The notes under the pieces were generated by a model. That model worked only from the letters and a program-made list of their open reading frames with translations. It did no database searches and was not told where the DNA came from. A stretch of DNA of 64,000 nucleotides from Cinnamomum chago (Eukaryota; Streptophyta; Magnoliopsida; Laurales; Lauraceae), in the NCBI GenBank assembly GCA_038049695.1, contig CP142456.1, forward strand, positions 43,256,001 through 43,320,000. The letters are read 5' to 3'. The position numbers and the translations under genes were made by a program. Of this stretch, positions 22,674-33,941 are shown piece after piece (within the stretch, counting starts at the first letter, position 1; every line of letters starts with the position of its first letter).

Positions 22674-23998
22674 TCAGCCCATAGAATAGGACGGGTCCAT
22701 TAAAGCAATGGACTCCACCACTTCACCTGCAGTAATATCCTCTATATAGGGTTTCAACCATTGACCATTGACCTTGAGAAAACCCCCCGTGTTGGGGTTG
22801 CGAATTTCTACTGCACCATGGTCAAAAACTTTGGTCACCACATACGGTCCATCCCACCGTGACCGCAATTTACCTGGAAAGAGACGCAATTTGGAATTGA
22901 AAAGCCAAACTTTCTGATTAGGCTCAAAGGACTTTCGCAAAATGTGTTTGTCATGGAAAGCTTTAGTCCGAGCCTTGTAAATTTTTGAACTCATGTAGGC
23001 TTCGTTCCGAATCTCTTCCAACTCATTGAGTTGGAGTTTTCGAGTAGAACCGGCAGCGGCCATATCGAAATTGAATTGCTTGATAACCCACATGGCGCGG
23101 TGCTCGAGTTCCACGGGCAAGTGGCAGGCCTTGCCGAACACTAATCGATATGGGGACATACCAATTGGGGTCTTGTACGCAGTACGGTATGCCCATAAGG
23201 CATCATTTAACCGCAACGACCAATCTTTGCGGTCGGGTTTGACCATTTTTTCCAAAATACGCTTGACTTCCCTATTGGTCACTTCGACTTGGCCGCTGGT
23301 TTGTGGATGATAAGGTGTAGCTACCTTATGTGTGATGGAGTATTTCTTAACCAGCGCCTCAAAGTGTTTATTCACGAAGTGGGTGCTCTCATCACTTATT
23401 TTTGCCCGCGGACAGCCAAAACGACTAAAAATATTGCTTTGCAGGAACTTGACCACAACTTTGTGGTCATTAGTCTTAGTAGCAGCCGCTTCCACCCACT
23501 TGGACACGTAATCAACCGCCACTAGAATGTATTGAAAACCAAAAGACGGCGGAAACGGTCCCATAAAATCGATGCCCCACACATCAAAAATTTCTACAAT
23601 CAAAATCGGTTGTAGGGGCATCATGTTTCTCCTAGACATGTTACCTGTTTGCTGACAGCGCAAACAAGTTTTGCAAAACTGATGAGCATCTCGAAAAAGA
23701 GTGGGCCAATAGAAGCCACTCTATAACACTTTTGCAGCAGTTTTCTTCCCACTGAAATGCCCTCCACATGCAAGAGAGTGACAGAAAGTAAGTATACTGT
23801 TATATTCACTCTCGGGTACACATCGCCTGATCACTTGGTCTGGACAGAATTTGAAAAGTTCAGGATCTTCCCAAAAATACATCTTTACTTGGGAGAAGAA
23901 AAGATCCTTGTCCTGCTTGGACCAATTTGAAGGAGTCACCCCCACTGCGAGATAATTCACAATATGAGCATACCAGGGGGGGCGATTTTGGGACACCA
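22674..23998 (-). pseudogene. Element A integrase
   Basis: Ty3/gypsy integrase that would insert element DNA. The N-terminal zinc-binding part ('CHSLACGGH', then 'CKTCLRC') is separated from the core by one TAG stop at 23721-23723, which replaces the usual CAG codon before 'SGFYWPTLF'. The core carries Asp in '[10 protein letters not shown]', Asp in 'KISDESTHF' and Glu in '[14 protein letters not shown]', so the catalytic triad is present. A C-terminal part with '[20 protein letters not shown]' follows. Upstream the frame is interrupted by element C. Reading resumes across that insertion when one target site copy is removed. Confidence 0.9.
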
Positions 23999-24518
23999 CA
24001 AACTGTTAGGGATTTTGTAATTGCAATTTGATGGATGCATTTTCACTTTAGCATCATTTGATTTACACACACTAGCATTGTTTTAGAAAACCTTGAAATC
24101 TGGTTTTATACATGCATTGCTTTTAAGATTTGTAAAAGTATTGTTTTATGCATGTTTTGGTTTTTATACTTGGATGCATTGATTTTAGAATTCAAACTCT
24201 TTTGAAAACCAAATTCTTTGTGCATTACTTTTGTGAAATCATATTGAGAATTTAGGTTGTGCCTTGCATACATTCATCACTTTCAGAATCATCTTTGTAT
24301 GCATTTGTTTTTTAAAAGAGTTTTAGAAATCAAGCTAGCCTTTGGTTTTAAAGTTTTGAATCATTTTAGGCTGTGTTGTTTCATGTTTTTAAACCCCTTA
24401 GAATGATTTAAAATATGTATTCAAGCTTGGTTTAGTGGCCCAAAAATCCTCCCAAAGAAATACCTTCAAATGTGCAAGAATTGGAATTTTTGTCAAAAGG
24501 GGGGTGGCCCGGCAGTGT

Positions 24519-24630
24519 CGCCGGTCGACCGGCGCAGAGGTCCCGGTCGACCGGGAACACTGCAGGCAGAAAATGCCCTGGCGCCTCCAACGGTCAGAAA
24601 TATGACCGTTGTGTGTTGTCGGTCGACCGA
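24519..24630 (+). promoter_or_regulatory. Palindrome cluster upstream of TATA, element C LTR
   Basis: Two perfect 16-bp palindromes (CGCCGGTCGACCGGCG at 24519-24534, TCCCGGTCGACCGGGA at 24541-24556) and a 12-bp one at 24619-24630. An 8-bp stem AACGGTCA/TGACCGTT (24589-24610) lies between. The 3' LTR has the same cluster from 30356. The TATA box is 26 bases downstream of the last palindrome. Confidence 0.8.
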
Positions 24631-24655
24631 GGACTAGCCGTTGGGCACTATTTGC

Positions 24656-24663
24656 TATAAAAA
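24656..24663 (+). promoter_or_regulatory. TATA box of element C 5' LTR
   Basis: TATAAAAA in the context TTTGCTATAAAAATGAG, at matching positions in all four copies of this LTR family. Confidence 0.7.
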
Positions 24664-25459
24664 TGAGTTCTTTCCTTTGTCAAAAGTTGGAGTTTTTGAA
24701 GACTCTTTTGAGGAGCTTTGAGACAAGACAAAGGGGATGAACTAAGAGAGACCAAAGAGTCATTTGGTAAGCTAAAGCTTGGATTAATGAAGTTAAATCT
24801 CTAAGTAAGCTCTACCTCTCTTAATCATAGTTTTGTGCTTTGTTTAAATTATTGGTAAATGATATTTGGCATAATAACTATGATGTGTTGAATCCATTCT
24901 TCTCCTAATCTTTGATCTAATTAAGATTGGATTCTTCACCTTGGTTTCAATCCAAGTTGTGTTTAAACCTTTCTTAATCATGCTTAGCCAAAGTCTTTGA
25001 TTTCCTTTAAAGCATGATTCTTTGTCTTGGTTGAAACCAAATTTGTTGTTTTCATTCATTTGAACTTTAGTTAAATCTGTTTGGTTTTTGAAAACAACAT
25101 TGCACATGCATCACATGTTCTAAGTTAGTCATTTTCATACAACTTGTGAGTCTTTGATTTTCATGTCATTAACAAGTTGATTTTCATACATGTGATTTGC
25201 ATTAGACTTCAATCAAATCTTTCATGAGCTTTAAACTTTGAAATGCTTTAAGCATATATTTGATTGAGCTTTCTTTTTAAACTTGATTGAAGTTATCACT
25301 CACACACATCATGAGCATACACATTTGCATTCATTTAGTGTTTGTGTGAGTTTGTTATTCACTTTCATATTAGCCTATTTAAGAGGCAATTTCATTGAGC
25401 TTTAATTGTATCTCTTAGAGTGATCTTTTGTGAAGACACTTTCTTAGAGAAATCTTTAT

Positions 25460-25670
25460 TTGTAAAGGTTATTGCTTAGCCTAAGAAAAGCATTGTGTAA
25501 AGGTTATTGCTAAGCCTAAGAAAAGCATCTTGTAAGGTTATTGCTTAGCCTAAGAAAAGCATTTTGTAAAGGTTATTGCTTAGCCTAGAAAAGCACATTG
25601 AGAGGTTGTTGTTTAGCCTAGAAAAACAACTTTGTAAGGGTTATTGCTTAGCCTAGTAAAAAGCATAATT
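25460..25670 (+). repeat. GGTTATTGCTTAGCCTA repeats within the LTR
   Basis: Six or seven units of about 30-40 bp with the core GTAAAGGTTATTGCTTAGCCTAAGAAAAGCA. The family shows this array in every LTR copy, with unit number varying between F, E, B and C. It lies in the transcribed part of the LTR. Confidence 0.75.
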
Positions 25671-25922
25671 AGTGGAAATCCGGTGGGGTGATTGGATCAC
25701 AAGCCGGTAGTGGACGTAGGCATTGAGGCCGAACCACTATAAACATTTGTGTTGTGGTGTTGCTTTTGTGGTGATTGTTTATTTTAGCTTCCGCATATTG
25801 TATGGTTAATCATCTCATGTGACTAGTTTTTGTTAAGATATTAAAATTGATTAAAATTGGTCATAGTTGTACTACACCCTATTCACCCCCCCTCTAGGGT
25901 TAGGATCCCAAGGACTTTCAAT

Positions 25923-25936
25923 TGGTATCAGAGCCA
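25923..25936 (+). other. Element C primer binding site, tRNA-iMet
   Basis: TGGTATCAGAGCCA begins two bases after the 5' LTR end, the usual spacing for a primer site. Confidence 0.95.
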
Positions 25937-26021
25937 AGTGCTCTATCTTATAGGATCAAGTGTTTGGAACTCTTGATTAGGTGTAAAAACCTAGAGTCAA
26001 AAACCCTAGAGTTGTCCTTAT

Positions 26022-27425
26022 ATGAAAATCATTAGAATGGACTCCACTATGCTAGATCTTGTAGATTCTTCTAGACCCCTCATTCTTCCTTCTATTGGAG
26101 ATTCAAACTCTCAAACTAATGAATCTCAATGTGACATAAAAGGGGAAGAAAATGATTACAATCAAGAAGATGTTCAACAAGCCTTTGAGGAATTATATGA
26201 ATTATCCTTAAAGACTGAAAAGAGAAACAAAAAGTTAAGAGAAGAATCTAAAAGACTAAACAAAGAATTAGTCTCTTCAAAAGATGAGCTTAGAGAGAAA
26301 GAAGAAGTAATACAATGTCTAGACTCTAAGTTCATGATCTCTTTAAATAATCTATCTAACATTCAAGATGAACTAAAAGAATTAAAGATGGATTATGATA
26401 ATGTCAATAAGGAAAATTTAAATCTAAGAGATCAAATAAAAAGGCAAGATGAAGACATTGACAATTTAGAATCCAAATTGATTAAAAGTAAGTTAAAAAC
26501 TCAAGAACTTGGATCTAATGTCATCAATGAACTTAAACTTGAATTAAAACTTGCCAATGAAGAGCTAAGCAAATATAAGGAAATTGAAAATGAACTTTCA
26601 AAAGTTAAACATGAAAATTCAATCCTTATAACCAAAGTCACTCAACTTGAAGGATATAAACAAAAGTATGAGTGCAAGTTTACCCAAAGTGAAGAAAGAC
26701 TTGAAAAATTATTTAAATTGGGTAAATCTCATGGAGATAGGACGGGTCTTGGATTTAATAGGAATATGTCATATGACCCTAAATTCACCAACACTTTTGT
26801 GAAAGGTGAGTCCTCTTTCTCTAGCATTCTTTCTCCCTTGCCCAAATCTAAATGTAATTATTGTGGCATTGAAGGGCATTTTACGTTTGAGTGCAAACTA
26901 AGAAAAAGAAGCCATGTGTCTAAACCCATCTTTGAACTCAAAAATGTAGAATCTAAATCTATGAAGGGTAAGACACTAAAAATCAAAGAAGACTCCAAAA
27001 AGACTAAACAAGGTAAATCATTTAAAATGGAGTCTCCTAAGATAGATTCTAAGAAGTTTAAACAAGTTAAACCAAGCTTAAAAGAATCTATGAACAAAAA
27101 GCTTCTCAAACTATCTCCCTTATATAAACCCATGAAAGAACTTTTGAATAAAGTAACAAAGTTAAATTTAAAATTCAAAAGTCAAGTAAAGGGAGAAAAT
27201 AAGAAGAAAAGAAAAGTGAAACAATCCCCTAAGAATCAAACTCACCAACATCAAAAGACTAATCACCAATCTAAGCTAAATTTAGTGAAATCTAAATATC
27301 ATGGTGATAAGTTCAAATTGAAAATTTATCAAGTTAAATCTCCTTTAGTTGGCGAGAATTCCAAACAAGACCTCAAAGTTCAACCCTCCCAAGACCTTAG
27401 GTGGATTCCTAAAGTTATTCACTAA
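26022..27425 (+). CDS. Gag-like coiled-coil zinc-knuckle protein, element C
   Basis: A 467-residue protein, starting 'MKIIRMDSTML' and homologous to B's ORF along its length. It lacks one internal coiled-coil block relative to B. The first half is charged coiled coil ('EELYELSLKTEKRNKKLREE' and similar). A CCHC zinc knuckle lies near residue 287 (CNYCGIEGHFTFEC), and the Lys-rich C-terminus ends 'DLRWIPKVIH'. It is the only ORF of the element and begins about 85 bases after the primer site. It probably binds element RNA; dependence on an autonomous Sirevirus for pol is inferred. No stops or frameshifts are seen, so it may still be translated. Confidence 0.78.
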   Translation: MKIIRMDSTMLDLVDSSRPLILPSIGDSNSQTNESQCDIKGEENDYNQEDVQQAFEELYELSLKTEKRNKKLREESKRLNKELVSSKDELREKEEVIQCLDSKFMISLNNLSNIQDELKELKMDYDNVNKENLNLRDQIKRQDEDIDNLESKLIKSKLKTQELGSNVINELKLELKLANEELSKYKEIENELSKVKHENSILITKVTQLEGYKQKYECKFTQSEERLEKLFKLGKSHGDRTGLGFNRNMSYDPKFTNTFVKGESSFSSILSPLPKSKCNYCGIEGHFTFECKLRKRSHVSKPIFELKNVESKSMKGKTLKIKEDSKKTKQGKSFKMESPKIDSKKFKQVKPSLKESMNKKLLKLSPLYKPMKELLNKVTKLNLKFKSQVKGENKKKRKVKQSPKNQTHQHQKTNHQSKLNLVKSKYHGDKFKLKIYQVKSPLVGENSKQDLKVQPSQDLRWIPKVIH

Positions 27426-29400
27426 GACAAACCTTAAGGTCTTGAACCTACTTGACCAACCTATTCTTTAATAGTTAAATCTCCTTGTTGGTCATGTTGC
27501 TTTGCATTTTGTTCTTTCTTAGTTACATTTATTAAAATGCATTGTTTCTTTATGATCATTTGATTTTGTTTTCATGCACCATTCTAAGTTACATATCATG
27601 GTTTTCAAAATCTTTTGATTTTAATTTCATCATGTTTGATTTGCTTTTTGCACTCATATGTCTTGCATTGCATTTCTTTACATGATTAATTGATTGTGTT
27701 TTTAAAAGCTTTCATAGCTAATTTATTCATGATCAATTGTTGTTGAATCATTTGTGTAGATGTCATAGTAAGATTATTTGAACAAATGATTTGAATCAAT
27801 TCAAGTTTTCCATGCATTTCTAAGTTATACTTTTATATGGAGAACATTGTTTTGAAAAATCAACTTGTATGTGTTTCAAGTAAGTTATATCTTTTAAAAT
27901 ACAATGTTGAAAATTGATCTTCAAATTCATTCTTTTTATGCTCATTGTTGGATTTTGTTTATCAAAATGATTTGAAGATTGTTTGAATGGAAATGCTCTT
28001 TAACATCATTAGTTATAATCATCTAAGCATGTTCCATGTTCTCATTTCCTTTTCTTTTGGTTTCATTATCTTAGAAATGGAAATGTATGTTGTTTGCATC
28101 CTTGATTAATTGTTTACATTTTTTTTATGCAAATGACTATTGGTTCCATGTATGGTTGTGATCTTAGTTATATATGTAGAAACCATACTAGAACCCAAAT
28201 CCATCCTCTATGCCTTATAGTCATTTCTTTTTGGCTGGTTATGATGTTGATTCATGTGTATTCTCTAAATGATGTTATTCTTATACATGTTTCAACTTCA
28301 TAGTAGTGATCTTGATCATATGAAACTCTTTGAAATCCATTACTCATATTTCTATGTGTTTGATGGATAACTTAGATGTTGAATTCATATGATTTAGTCA
28401 CTTTATAAATTGCATGCATTTCATGTCATATCCTTTGCATTGCAATTTACCTTGTTCATCACCATGCTCTATAGTTATATCTTTAAAAGTGATGAATATC
28501 CATTTATGATGCTTTGTGTTTGCCACATTCTTGCTCTTTATCATGTTATCAAATTCAATTGGTATAATTTTTTAATTGATTTGATTTCTTGTGAATGTGA
28601 TAAATCTTGTGTGCATTGGATTGAACTTGATTAGTAATATGATTGTTCCATGTCACACACCATTAGCATCATAATGTTCATGTTGCCACCTCTTTTGCTC
28701 ATATAGGTATATCTCATGACCACCATGTTTATGTGTTCATAATATTGGTTGGTTATTAGTTGAGGTTGGCTTCATGTTTGAATTTCATTTCACTCATCTT
28801 GCACATGATAGTCATACTTTTTGATTGAATGAAATGATTTCAAAACTTACATAGCATATGATTTTCATAGTTATATTGTTTGATGCTATGATTAATAAAC
28901 CCCATTTCATCATGGATAGCTCTATTTTGGATTTTTCCTAATAGTTATATTTTTAAATCCATTTTAGAGTGATTGTGTTTAATGGATTTATCTTTAAATC
29001 TCAATTGGTATTCTTTGTTTTTCCAATTGATATCCATGATTGCTTTTCTCATTAGACCTTGCTTTCTTTTGGCAATTTGATCATATGAGCCTTATAGTTA
29101 AATGAATCTAATCCTTTCCTTGAAGTTGACCCTCATTTGGTTAAACCATCTTCTTCTTGAACCAAATAGTTATATCTTGTCAAAAGTTTGACAAAAGAAG
29201 AGAATGGATTGAGGGGGAGTGTAAACCTTCATAGGAAGTATTAGTTTTGATCAAATTGACCCTTGGATTAACTTTGAACCCTTAGAGTCTTCTTCCATAC
29301 ATGATAGCCTGTTATGTAATTCACTTTCGATTTCCTTTGTTAACAGGTGCTACTAAAGGTATTTTCCTTATTTCATGTGTGTATGTATTTTTGCAATTTA
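27426..29400 (+). other. Element C non-coding interior with recurring TAGTTATAT motif
   Basis: About 2 kb of AT-rich DNA without coding signal, homologous to 15491-17440 in B. TAGTTATATCTTTT-like motifs recur near 27525, 27585, 27822, 27883, 28010, 28170, 28449, 28868, 28941 and 29160, often spaced near multiples of 60 bases. No pol domain could be recognised in any frame. Confidence 0.6.
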
Positions 29401-29839
29401 ATGGCAAAGGGGGAGAGAGAGTTCAAGTACTCAAAGATCTCCTACTCTTCAAAGGGGGAGAGAGCTTTCAAAGTTCTCTAAAGGTGAAGAGAATGTCCAA
29501 GCTTCCTAAGGAGAGTTGTGTATGATCTTCTACAAGGGGAGAGAATGCATACCATGCCAAAGGGAGAGAGAGGCATGGTCAAAGGGGGAGAGCAAATAGA
29601 AGAAAGAAAGCTTGGAGCTAAAGAAGATGCTTGGCCATAGAGAGGAAAGAAGAAGAGAAAGCTTGAAGAATGATCAAGCTCCAAGCATCAAGAAGATTGA
29701 AGAAAAGAGCCCAAGAGCCCAAGCTAAGAGGAGGAGCATCCAAGAAGATTTCAAGACTTGTCCAGCTTAGGGGGAGCTGAAGACTTTGTGTGTAATTTTA
29801 TTGATGAGTAAGTTGCCATCAAATTGCAAAGGGGGAGAT
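29401..29839 (+). other. Multiple polypurine tracts, element C
   Basis: AAAGGGGGAGAG-like tracts recur at about 29406, 29453, 29535, 29560 and 29581. The final GCAAAGGGGGAGAT directly abuts the 3' LTR at 29839. Repeated tracts of this kind are typical of the Sirevirus lineage. Confidence 0.85.
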
Positions 29840-31758
29840 TGTTAGGGATTTTGTAATTGCAATTTGATGGATGCATTTTCACTTTAGCATCATTTGATTT
29901 ACACACACTACATTGTTTTAGAAAACCTTGAAATCTGGTTTTATACATGCATTGCTTTTAAGATTTGTAAAAGTATTGTTTTATGCATGTTTTGGTTTTT
30001 ATACTTGGATGCATTGATTTTAGAATTCAAACTCTTTTGAAAACCAAATTCTTTGTGCATTACTTTTGTGAAATCATATTGAGAATTTAGGTTGTGCCTT
30101 GCATACATTCATCACTTTCAGAATCATCTTTGTATGTATTTGTTTTTTAAAAGAGTTTTAGAAATCAAGCTAGCCTTTGGTTTTAAAGTTTTGAATCATT
30201 TTAGGCTTTGTGTTGTTTCATGTTTTTAAACCCCTTAGAATGATTTAAAACATGTATTCAAGCTTGGTTTAGTGGCCCAAAAATCCTCCCAAAGAAATAC
30301 CTTCAAATGTGCAAGAATTGGAATTTTTGTCAAAAGGGGGGTGGCCCGGCAGTGTCGCCGGTCGACCGGCGCAGAGGTCCCGGTCGACCGGGAACACTGC
30401 AGGCAGAAAATGCCCTGGCGCCTCCAACGGTCAGAAATATGACCGTTGTGTGTTGTCGGTCGACCGAGGACTAGCCGTTGGGCACTATTTGCTATAAAAA
30501 TGAGTTCTTTCCTTTGTCAAAAGTTGGAGTTTTTGAAGACTCTTTTGAGGAGCTTTGAGACAAGACAAAGGGGATGAACTAAGAGAGACCAAAGAGTCAT
30601 TTGGTAAGCTAAAGCTTGGATTAATGAAGTTAAATCTCTAAGTAAGCTCTACCTCTCTTAATCATAGTTTTGTGCTTTGTTTAAATTATTGGTAAATGAT
30701 ATTTGGCATAATAACTATGATGTGTTGAATCCATTCTTCTCCTAATCTTTGATCTAATTAAGATTGGATTCTTCACCTTGGTTTCAATCCAAGTTGTGTT
30801 TAAACCTTTCTTAATCATGCTTAGCCAAAGTCTTTGATTTCCTTTAAAGCATGATTCTTTGTCTTGGTTGAAACCAAATTTGTTGTTTTCATTCATTTGA
30901 ACTTTAGTTAAATCTGTTTGGTTTTTGAAAACAACATTGCACATGCATCACATGTTCTAAGTTAGTCATTTTCATACAACTTGTGAGTCTTTGATTTTCA
31001 TGTCATTAACAAGTTGATTTTCATACATGTGATTTGCATTAGACTTCAATCAAATCTTTCATGAGCTTTAAACTTTGAAATGCTTTAAGCATATATTTGA
31101 TTGAGCTTTCTTTTTAAACTTGATTGAAGTTATCACTCACACACATCATGAGCATACACATTTGCATTCATTTAGTGTTTGTGTGAGTTTGTTATTCACT
31201 TTCATATTAGCCTATTTAAGAGGCAATTTCATTGAGCTTTAATTGTATCTCTTAGAGTGATCTTTTGTGAAGACACTTTCTTAGAGAAATCTTTATTTGT
31301 AAAGGTTATTGCTTAGCCTAAGAAAAGCATTGTGTAAAGGTTATTGCTAAGCCTAAGAAAAGCATCTTGTATGGTTATTGCTTAGCCTAAGAAAAGCATT
31401 TTGTAAAGGTTATTGCTTAGCCTAGAAAAGCACATTGAGAGGTTGTTGTTTAGCCTAGAAAAACAACTTTGTAAGGGTTATTGCTTAGCCTAGTAAAAAG
31501 CATAATTAGTGGAAATCCGGTGGGGTGATTGGATCACAAGCCGGTAGTGGACGTAGGCATTGAGGCCGAATCACTATAAACATTTGTGTTGTGGTGTTGC
31601 TTTTGTGGTGATTGTTTATTTTAGCTTCCGCATATTGTATGGTTAATCATCTCATGTGACTAGTTTTTGTTAAGATATTAAAATTGATTAAAATTGGTCA
31701 TAGTTGTACTACACCCTATTCACCCCCCCCTCTAGGGTTAGGATCCCAAGGACTTTCA
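29840..31758 (+). repeat. Element C 3' LTR
   Basis: Pairs with 24004-25920, with about seven small differences in total by eye. Its end TTTCA is followed by the second CAAAC target copy. Confidence 0.95.
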
Positions 31759-31815
31759 CAAACAATTGCTCATCTGGGAATGAGTCATGTAAGGGTAAGG
31801 TGTCTTCCGTGGTGT

Positions 31816-32140
31816 TCACCAAGATCCGGGATAGGTGGTCGCTACACTGTTTTCGGAACCCTTCTTGTCCCGAATCTCAAAGTCGAATTCTTGAAGTAAC
31901 AGAATCCACCTAATCAATCTTGGCTTAGTGTCCTTTTTCGACAACAAGTACCGCAACGCAGCATGGTCTGTGAACACTATAACTTTCGATCCTAAAAGAT
32001 AAGACCGAAATTTATCCAAGGCGAACACAACAACCAACAATTCCTTCTTCGTCGTAGTGTAATTCAGTTGGGCATCGGAGAGGGTCTTGCTAGCATAATA
32101 GACAACATGTGGAACCTTGTTCACCCTTGGCCCAGGACTG
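31816..32140 (-). pseudogene. Element A RNase H segment
   Basis: RNase H of A, which would degrade the RNA template. It shows '[24 protein letters not shown]', a typical gypsy sequence with the catalytic Glu, and '[11 protein letters not shown]' with an Asp. It is joined to RT by a frameshift near 32140 after '[13 protein letters not shown]'. A second frameshift near 31835, after 'KKGSEN', moves the expected 'DHLSRI' into another frame. Confidence 0.88.
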
Positions 32141-33941
32141 CACCGACCGCATAGTCGGAAGCATCGCACATAATCTCAAACGGATGGGCCCAATCCGGTG
32201 ACTGAATGATCGGGGCGGTGGACAGGGCCCCCTGCAGCTTTTCAAAAGCTTGCATGCATGCCTCGTTAAAGTCAAACGAGGCCTCCTTGGTGAGCAATGT
32301 ACACAAGGGTCTAGAGATCTTACTAAAATCTTTAATGAATCTCTGGTAAAACCCTGCATGTCCTAAAAAGGAACGAACTTGCTTAACCGTTAAGGGAGGT
32401 GGAAGTTTGGATATCAGATCAACCTTGGCCTTATCCACCTCAATGCCTCTAGCATAGACGATATGCCCCAAAACGATGCCCTCTCGCACCATGAAATGAC
32501 TTTTCTCCCAACTCAAGACCAAGTTTGTCTCGGTACAATGTTTCAGCACCTTTGCCAAATTATGGAGACATTCATCAAAGGAAGGTCCGAAAATAGAGAA
32601 ATCATCCATGAACACCTCTAAGAATTTCTCCACCATGTCGGAGAAGATAGACATCATACACCGTTGAAAAGTCGCGGGTGCATTACAGAGTCCGAATGGC
32701 ATCCTCCGGTAAGCGAATGTACCGAAAGGACACGTGAAAGTTGTTTTCTCCTGATCATCGGGGTAGACGGCCACTTGGTTATATCCAGAATAACCATCCA
32801 GGAAACAATAAAACTCTTGGCCAGCTAACCTTTCTAAGATCTGGTCAATGAAAGGTAGGGGAAAATGGTCCTTTCGGGTCATGGAATTTAACTTTCGGTA
32901 ATCAATGCACACGCGCCACCCAGTAGTGGTACGTGTGGGAATTAGTTCTCCGCTCTCATTTTCCACAACCGTGATGCCAGACTTCTTTGGCACCACTTGA
33001 GTAGGGCTCACCCACTTGCTATCAGAAATTGGGTATATAATACCCGCATCAAGAAGCTTCAGTACTTCTTTCATGACCCCCTCTTTCATGTTAGGATTTA
33101 AACGACGCTGCATTTCACGTGGCGGTTTCGCGTCATCTTCGCAATGAATGCGGTGCATGCAGATGGAGGGGTCAATGCCTTTCAAATCGGCTACAGACCA
33201 GCCGATTGCACTTTTATGCTCTTGTAACACATCCAAGAGCTGACTCTCCTGATCATCAGATAGATCAGCGGCAATGATGACTGGCAAAGTATCCTTTGGG
33301 CCAAGATACACATACTTGAGTGTAGCAGGAAGTTGTTTCAACTCAAGTTTAGGAGGGACTTCAATCGAGGGAGGGGCTGGTGCTTTAGAAAGTGGAGGTA
33401 GGTGTTCAATCTTTGCCCTCCATGGGGGAAAATCCAGCATAGCTACCTCATCCAAAAGGGCGTTGACCTCGGTAATCGAACGGTCAACATCATACTCATC
33501 ATAGCTAAAATGGGCTAAGCAAGCCTCTAAGGGGCCCTCAGTTAAAACATAAGGGAGGGCTTCATCAACTAGCTCATCAACAACATCGACTGTGAAACAG
33601 TCGTCAGTTTCCGGGGGCTGATGAGAGGCCCTGAAAGCATTCAGCCTGACTTTCATATTGCCAAAGGAAACATCCATAACTCCAGTGCGACAGTTAATGG
33701 TCGCATTAGCTGTGGCCAAGAAGGGGCGGCCGAGGATGATTGGAGTTTGTTTCCGCAGGTTTGGCACTGGTTCTGTGTCAAGGACAATAAAATCAGCGGG
33801 AAAAAGGAATTTGTCCACCTTGACAAGAACATCCTCAATTATACCCCGGGGCACCCTGACGGATCTGTCAGCAAGTTGTAAGGTGACCGTAGTGGGTTTC
33901 AACTCACCCAACCCAATTTGCTCATACAGTGAGTAAGGCAA
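32121..33941 (-). pseudogene. Element A protease C-terminus and reverse transcriptase
   Basis: A 606-codon open stretch. Residues 1-90 are the end of the retropepsin ('PIILGRPFLATANA'). Residues 270-500 are the RT, with 'WRVCIDYRKLN', 'LDGYSGYNQV', 'MPFGLCNAPATFQRCM' and the catalytic FMDD at 444-447. The connection and start of RNase H follow ('[17 protein letters not shown]'). RT itself contains no stop, but both ends are frameshifted, so no functional polyprotein can be made from this copy. The Athila-type assignment follows from these motifs, the tRNA-Asp primer site and the extra downstream ORF. Confidence 0.92.

Larger units (their letters stand above)
24004..25920 (+). repeat. Element C 5' LTR
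   Basis: From TGTTAGGGATTTTG to AGGACTTTCA. It contains a palindromic promoter region, TATA box and a run of GGTTATTGCTTAGCCTA-type repeats toward the 3' part (25460-25670). Confidence 0.95.
24004..31758 (+). mobile_element. Element C: non-autonomous Sirevirus-derived element
   Basis: A complete 7755-bp element on the plus strand, lying within A between RNase H and integrase. The target duplication CAAAC is exact (23999-24003, 31759-31763). LTRs are 1917 and 1919 bp and differ by about four substitutions and three short indels by eye. It has the same plan as B: tRNA-iMet primer site, one coiled-coil zinc-knuckle ORF, a 2.4-kb non-coding stretch, repeated purine tracts and no pol. Its LTR sequence differs clearly from B's, so B and C are two subfamilies. 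Confidence 0.93.
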
